In this document: piece by piece, positions 6,498-9,491 of the stretch
How positions within the stretch are numbered: the first letter of the stretch is position 1
Layout of the letters: every line of letters begins with the position of its first letter
From: Caldifarciminota bacterium
GTDB lineage: Bacteria > WOR-3 > Hydrothermia > UBA1063 > CAJXJZ01
DNA length: 9,491 nt
Assembly: GCA_027073945.1 (NCBI GenBank)
Contig: JALTEL010000183.1
Span: forward strand, 1-9,491
Direction of reading: 5' to 3'
Notes under the pieces: generated by a model
Database searches by the model: none
The model's input: only the letters and a program-made list of their open reading frames with translations
Told to the model about the DNA's origin: nothing
Position numbers and translations under genes: made by a program

Positions 6498-7727
6498 TTG
6501 ACAGGGTTTTTCATTTATACTCTCGGTTGTCCCAAGAATGAGGTGGATTCTTCCTACATAGGGCATGTACTTGTGAAAAAGGGATATAAGATAGCAGATT
6601 CAATAGAAGAGGCGGACAGGGTTATCTTGAATACCTGCGCATTTATTCAGGATGCAATCAGAGAATCTATCTCCGAATATAAAAGGATAAAAGCTCTTGG
6701 GAAAGAGGTTATTGTAACGGGGTGTCTTCCGGAGAGATTCCGTGGTATTTTGCCCATGCAGGCTCAGTTTGTAAGGTTAGACGATATTGAGAATATAGAT
6801 GAAGTCTTAAGTCACAGATATAACCCCAGATTTGCGATAAAGCAAAAATTCCTTTATAATGGAGAGAGATTGTTAGATGGCCACCTACCATATGCCTATG
6901 TGAAAATACAGGAGGGGTGTTCCAGGAAATGTGCATTTTGTACAATACCTTCAATAAGGGGAAAGTCCCGTAGCAGGGGCATAGATTCTGTTGTTTCAGA
7001 AGTTATGCGTCTTGTAGAACATGGGAAAAGAGAAATTATACTGGTTGGGGAGGACCTTACCATGTATTCTCCAGGACTCTTGATTCTATTGGAAAAGCTC
7101 AGTGAGATTGAAAAATTATCACTTATAAGGCTTTTGTATCTTCATCCCCAGGGTGTCACACGAAGGCTTGTAAAGGAAATAGCTCAGATGTCCAAAGTTG
7201 CCAGATATTTTCATATTCCGATGCAGCATATCTCCGATAAAGTGCTTTCTTCAATGAAAAGAGCAGGAGGTGAGCATGCAGTGAGAAAGGCCGTTGATAT
7301 GGTGAGGGCATTTATACCTGAAGCGTTCATCAGGACAGAGGTTATCGTGGGGTATCCTACGGAGACAGAGAGAGACTTCAATTTTCTCCTGGAGTTTCTT
7401 GAAGATAGAAAAATAGAGAGGATTGGTATTTTTAAATACTCCAGAGAGCCGGGAACCAGCAGTTTTTATCTTGGAGAACTACCAGGGAATATTGTCAGTG
7501 ACAGGTTTGAAAGGGCGAATTGTCTTTCAGATATACTGATGCGAAATGCTCAGGAGAAGTTAGTTGGCAAAAAGGTTCGTGTTATTGCGGAGAAGGACGG
7601 TGGAAGAACGGAATACGATGCCCCGCTGGTTGATTTCTCAGTGCATTTTAAATACAGCAGTCCGGCGTATGGTAAGGTAAAAAGGTTAAAAGTAAAGGCC
7701 ATATCGGAAAATCAAGTTGTAGTTTAA
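6498..7727 (+). CDS. rimO: Ribosomal protein uS12 methylthiotransferase RimO
   Basis: A 409-residue radical-SAM enzyme that adds a methylthio group to the conserved aspartate of ribosomal protein uS12. The N-terminal UPF0004 domain has the three auxiliary-cluster cysteines C11 (TLGCPKNEVDS), C47 (NTCAFI) and C76 (VTGCLPERF). The radical-SAM core has C141, C145 and C148 in EGCSRKCAFCTIP, followed by RGKSRSR. Further markers are IRLLYLHPQGV, FHIPMQHISDKVLSSMKR and TEVIVGYPTETERDF. The last 60 residues form the TRAM domain. TLGCPKN, NTCAFIxxAxxES and the YLHP strand point to RimO rather than the tRNA enzyme MiaB. Translation starts at TTG, immediately after the phosphoesterase stop, so coupling is likely. 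It is the last gene of the operon and ends 4 bases from the convergent wtpA-like stop. All six cysteines are present, so it should be active. Confidence 0.95.
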   Translation: MTGFFIYTLGCPKNEVDSSYIGHVLVKKGYKIADSIEEADRVILNTCAFIQDAIRESISEYKRIKALGKEVIVTGCLPERFRGILPMQAQFVRLDDIENIDEVLSHRYNPRFAIKQKFLYNGERLLDGHLPYAYVKIQEGCSRKCAFCTIPSIRGKSRSRGIDSVVSEVMRLVEHGKREIILVGEDLTMYSPGLLILLEKLSEIEKLSLIRLLYLHPQGVTRRLVKEIAQMSKVARYFHIPMQHISDKVLSSMKRAGGEHAVRKAVDMVRAFIPEAFIRTEVIVGYPTETERDFNFLLEFLEDRKIERIGIFKYSREPGTSSFYLGELPGNIVSDRFERANCLSDILMRNAQEKLVGKKVRVIAEKDGGRTEYDAPLVDFSVHFKYSSPAYGKVKRLKVKAISENQVVV

Positions 7728-7731
7728 CAGG

Positions 7732-8559
7732 CTATTGTAAGAGAAAAATCTGACCGTTTTGTTTGAATATATAAGGGCCTGTTTCTTTCAGAAATTTTAT
7801 GTACTTTTGAACCTCCAAATCGCCTTTTGATTTTTTAAGTATGGAGATTCCATAGAGTATGGGGGAACCCGTTATTGTATCCCCGTTTGAGAATACAAAA
7901 CGAGCCCTTTTATAGAAATCGGCATTCTCCGGGCTGTTTAGATTGAGAGAATCAGGAAGGCTTATAAACTTGAGTTTATGCTGGACAGCAACACTTTTAT
8001 ATTCAAATATATAATCCATTTCCCCGCTTTCAAGCAGGGAGATAAGAGATACTGATTTGGGCCGGGTATATTTTCGAGGGCTATTTTTCATGATATCGGT
8101 ATATATGGATGAATCATTGTAATACAGAGATGCCAATTGCAGTACAAAAAGCGCTCTATATCCGCACGGGTCAAGATTCGGGTCAGAACGTCCAATAATA
8201 ATACCGTTTTTTGATAGTATCTTATACCAATTATGTACATTTATTTTATCACTTTCCTTGCTCTTCCCGTTATATGCAATAACCATTGAATTAGAAGCCA
8301 GTATACTGAAACTGTCTGCATATGTGGGGATTAATTCTTTTAGTAATCTGTAATCAGCGACCATTATAATATCAGGTGTTCCCTGCAGGTCTTTTACCTT
8401 TTTAATGAGAAATCTTGAGCCTCCCTGCTCGTTTTCAACTTTAATCCCGGTTTTAAATTTGAAAAGGGAATCAATTTGTGCAAGAGGAACGGAGAGTGAG
8501 CCCGCATTGTATATAAGAATTTTAGATACAATAAAAAGTTTAAACAGCAAGTAGTTCAT
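7732..8559 (-). CDS. WtpA-like tungstate/molybdate-binding protein
   Basis: A 275-residue periplasmic-binding-protein fold, shorter than typical WtpA. Family features in order are ILIYNAGSL (14-22), QGGSRFLIKKVKDLQGTPDIIMVADY (45-70), FSILASNSMVIAYNG (84-98), NWYKIL (110-115), GRSDPNLDPCGYRAL (123-137), LLESGEMDYIFEYKSVAVQHKL (from 175), LPDSLNLNSPENADFYKRA and ITGSPILYGI. In characterised WtpA one Asp and one Glu complete an octahedral oxyanion site; D126 or D130 and E186 are the likely equivalents. The export signal is unusually short: MNYLLFKLFIVS directly before the first strand, with no Cys lipobox. No start codon exists upstream in frame before a stop at 8598-8596. It overlaps the MscS-type gene by ATGA and lacks a clear Shine-Dalgarno, so it depends on coupling. 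No WtpB/WtpC genes are in view. The family call is good; the ligand is inferred. Confidence 0.85.
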   Translation of the reverse strand: MNYLLFKLFIVSKILIYNAGSLSVPLAQIDSLFKFKTGIKVENEQGGSRFLIKKVKDLQGTPDIIMVADYRLLKELIPTYADSFSILASNSMVIAYNGKSKESDKINVHNWYKILSKNGIIIGRSDPNLDPCGYRALFVLQLASLYYNDSSIYTDIMKNSPRKYTRPKSVSLISLLESGEMDYIFEYKSVAVQHKLKFISLPDSLNLNSPENADFYKRARFVFSNGDTITGSPILYGISILKKSKGDLEVQKYIKFLKETGPYIFKQNGQIFLLQ

Positions 8560-9491
8560 TTGCTTAGATATATAGTTTGGGTCGGGTATGCAAATTCAAT
8601 GCCTTTTGCATCGAATTCTTTCTTTATGGCAAGATTTATACTCTGCTGTATATCCATATATCTGTTGTAGTCTCCTGTGTCAACGTAGTAAACGATCTCG
8701 TATGTCAGGCTTGAGTCTTCAAATGATGAAAAATGCGCGCGATCAAACACGGCATCTGCTTCTTTTTCAATAATATTTTTAATTATTACGGGAATTTCTT
8801 TTAAAGTATTTACATTTGTATTGTATATCACCCCCAGTTTAAATACGACACGCCGTTTGTGCATCCTGCCAAAATTCCTTATTCTTGAATCAGTTAAATC
8901 CGTATTGGAGAAAACAAGTTCCTCTCCGCTTATACTGCGCAATCTTGTTGTTTTTATACCTATGTGCTCAACAGTGCCCATCAAGTCACTTACAACGATA
9001 AAATCACCGAGCTCAAAAGGCCTGTCAAAAACAATGGAGAAGTAGCTAAATACGTCTCCTAAAATGGCTTGAGCGCCCAATGCCACAGCAATGCCGCCAA
9101 TACCCAGACCCGCAACCAGTGTAGATATTTTAAATCCGAGGTTATCCAGTATAAGAACAATGCCGAATCCCCATATTATCACCTTTACAACGGGCATCGT
9201 AACCCTGATTGTGTTTTTTCGTGTGGCATTTTTCTCATTTTTGAGCCAGTGATTTTCAAGCAGATAACTTATCGTGGATATGGTAAATAGAATAGCGAGT
9301 ATGATGAGCAAAGCGATGCCTGCAAGATAAATAATTCTCTCAAGTCCTCTATGCATATGCAGTGTACTGACAGATATGTAAAAAGTTGCATAATACAGCG
9401 CTGGAATTAAGACTTTTTCAATATTTAAAATAATAAAATCATCTATAGTATTTTTTGTTTTTTTAGTGAGTTTTTTGAGCAGTACAAAAAT
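8556..9491 (-). CDS. MscS-family mechanosensitive channel, 5' end beyond the window
   Basis: The frame stays open to the window edge, giving 311 visible residues. The first in-frame ATG (9356) is internal, because the 45 codons before it encode KKTKNTIDDF, a cytoplasmic loop typical of larger MscS relatives, and a transmembrane helix (about 25-42). Helices follow at about 53-78 and 98-118. The pore-lining helix is GLGIGGIAVALGAQAILGD (128-146), rich in Gly and Ala as in MscS TM3. RPFELGDFI (157-165) then starts the beta domain, with VEHIGIKTTRLRS and the SNTDLTDSRIRNF segment. The C-terminus has the alpha/beta domain ending in FAYPTQTIYL, as in the family. It should be an inner-membrane channel opened by membrane tension. 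It overlaps the WtpA-like gene by 4 bases. The family assignment is firm; ion selectivity is unknown. Confidence 0.92.
   Translation of the reverse strand: MFVLLKKLTKKTKNTIDDFIILNIEKVLIPALYYATFYISVSTLHMHRGLERIIYLAGIALLIILAILFTISTISYLLENHWLKNEKNATRKNTIRVTMPVVKVIIWGFGIVLILDNLGFKISTLVAGLGIGGIAVALGAQAILGDVFSYFSIVFDRPFELGDFIVVSDLMGTVEHIGIKTTRLRSISGEELVFSNTDLTDSRIRNFGRMHKRRVVFKLGVIYNTNVNTLKEIPVIIKNIIEKEADAVFDRAHFSSFEDSSLTYEIVYYVDTGDYNRYMDIQQSINLAIKKEFDAKGIEFAYPTQTIYLSK

Noticed and set aside
6498..7727. MiaB (tRNA methylthiotransferase) as an alternative to RimO
   Set aside because: TLGCPKN, NTCAFI...ES, the YLHPQGV strand and the IPMQHISDKVLSSMKR motif fit RimO better.
1..9491. CRISPR array, mobile element, prophage, tRNA or defence island
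   Set aside because: I saw no regularly spaced repeats, transposase or integrase motifs, terminal inverted repeats, tRNA-like cloverleafs or defence effectors on reading both strands.

Overview
The window is a typical bacterial stretch: AT-rich, densely coding, with ATGA and TAATG gene overlaps and sigma70-like promoter hexamers. The secreted phospholipase D-type protein ends in a C-terminal WPNPF...GVYFIKL module. This is the FlgD/type IX-secretion style of sorting tail, common in the FCB group and in uncultivated relatives such as candidate division WOR-3 (Stahlbacteria). Together with a muralytic amidase, NusB and RimO, it suggests an uncultivated, probably anaerobic, Gram-negative-type bacterium of that neighbourhood. 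The lineage is an inference; no rRNA or other taxonomic marker is present.

Layout. Positions 1-92 hold no gene but contain a near-consensus promoter pointing left, out of the window. Positions 93-3020 (minus) encode a 975-residue secreted multidomain protein with two intact HKD phospholipase D/nuclease motifs. Positions 3021-3436 are a divergent intergenic region with two candidate rightward promoters. The proximal one lies so close to the next ATG that its mRNA would be leaderless. Positions 3437-7727 (plus) form a tight four-gene operon: an unusual N-acetylmuramoyl-L-alanine amidase with a degenerate second amidase-like domain, nusB, a calcineurin-like metallophosphoesterase and rimO. Junctions are a 4-base overlap, a 1-base overlap and direct abutment. 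Positions 9491-7732 (minus) hold an MscS-family channel gene whose 5' end lies beyond the window, overlapping by 4 bases a WtpA-like tungstate/molybdate-binding protein gene. That pair converges on rimO with only 4 bases between stop codons.

How the genes fit together. nusB and rimO are informational genes, acting in rRNA transcription antitermination and methylthiolation of ribosomal protein uS12. The metallophosphoesterase lies between them and the amidase heads the unit, so wall remodelling may be co-expressed with growth-related functions. The channel and oxyanion-binding protein form a separate translationally coupled unit, with no WtpB/WtpC transporter genes in view. I see no CRISPR array, tRNA, rRNA, insertion sequence or clear intrinsic terminator. 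The features most worth a second look are the amidase/pseudo-amidase architecture, its apparent leaderless, signal-less expression, and the MscS-WtpA pairing.
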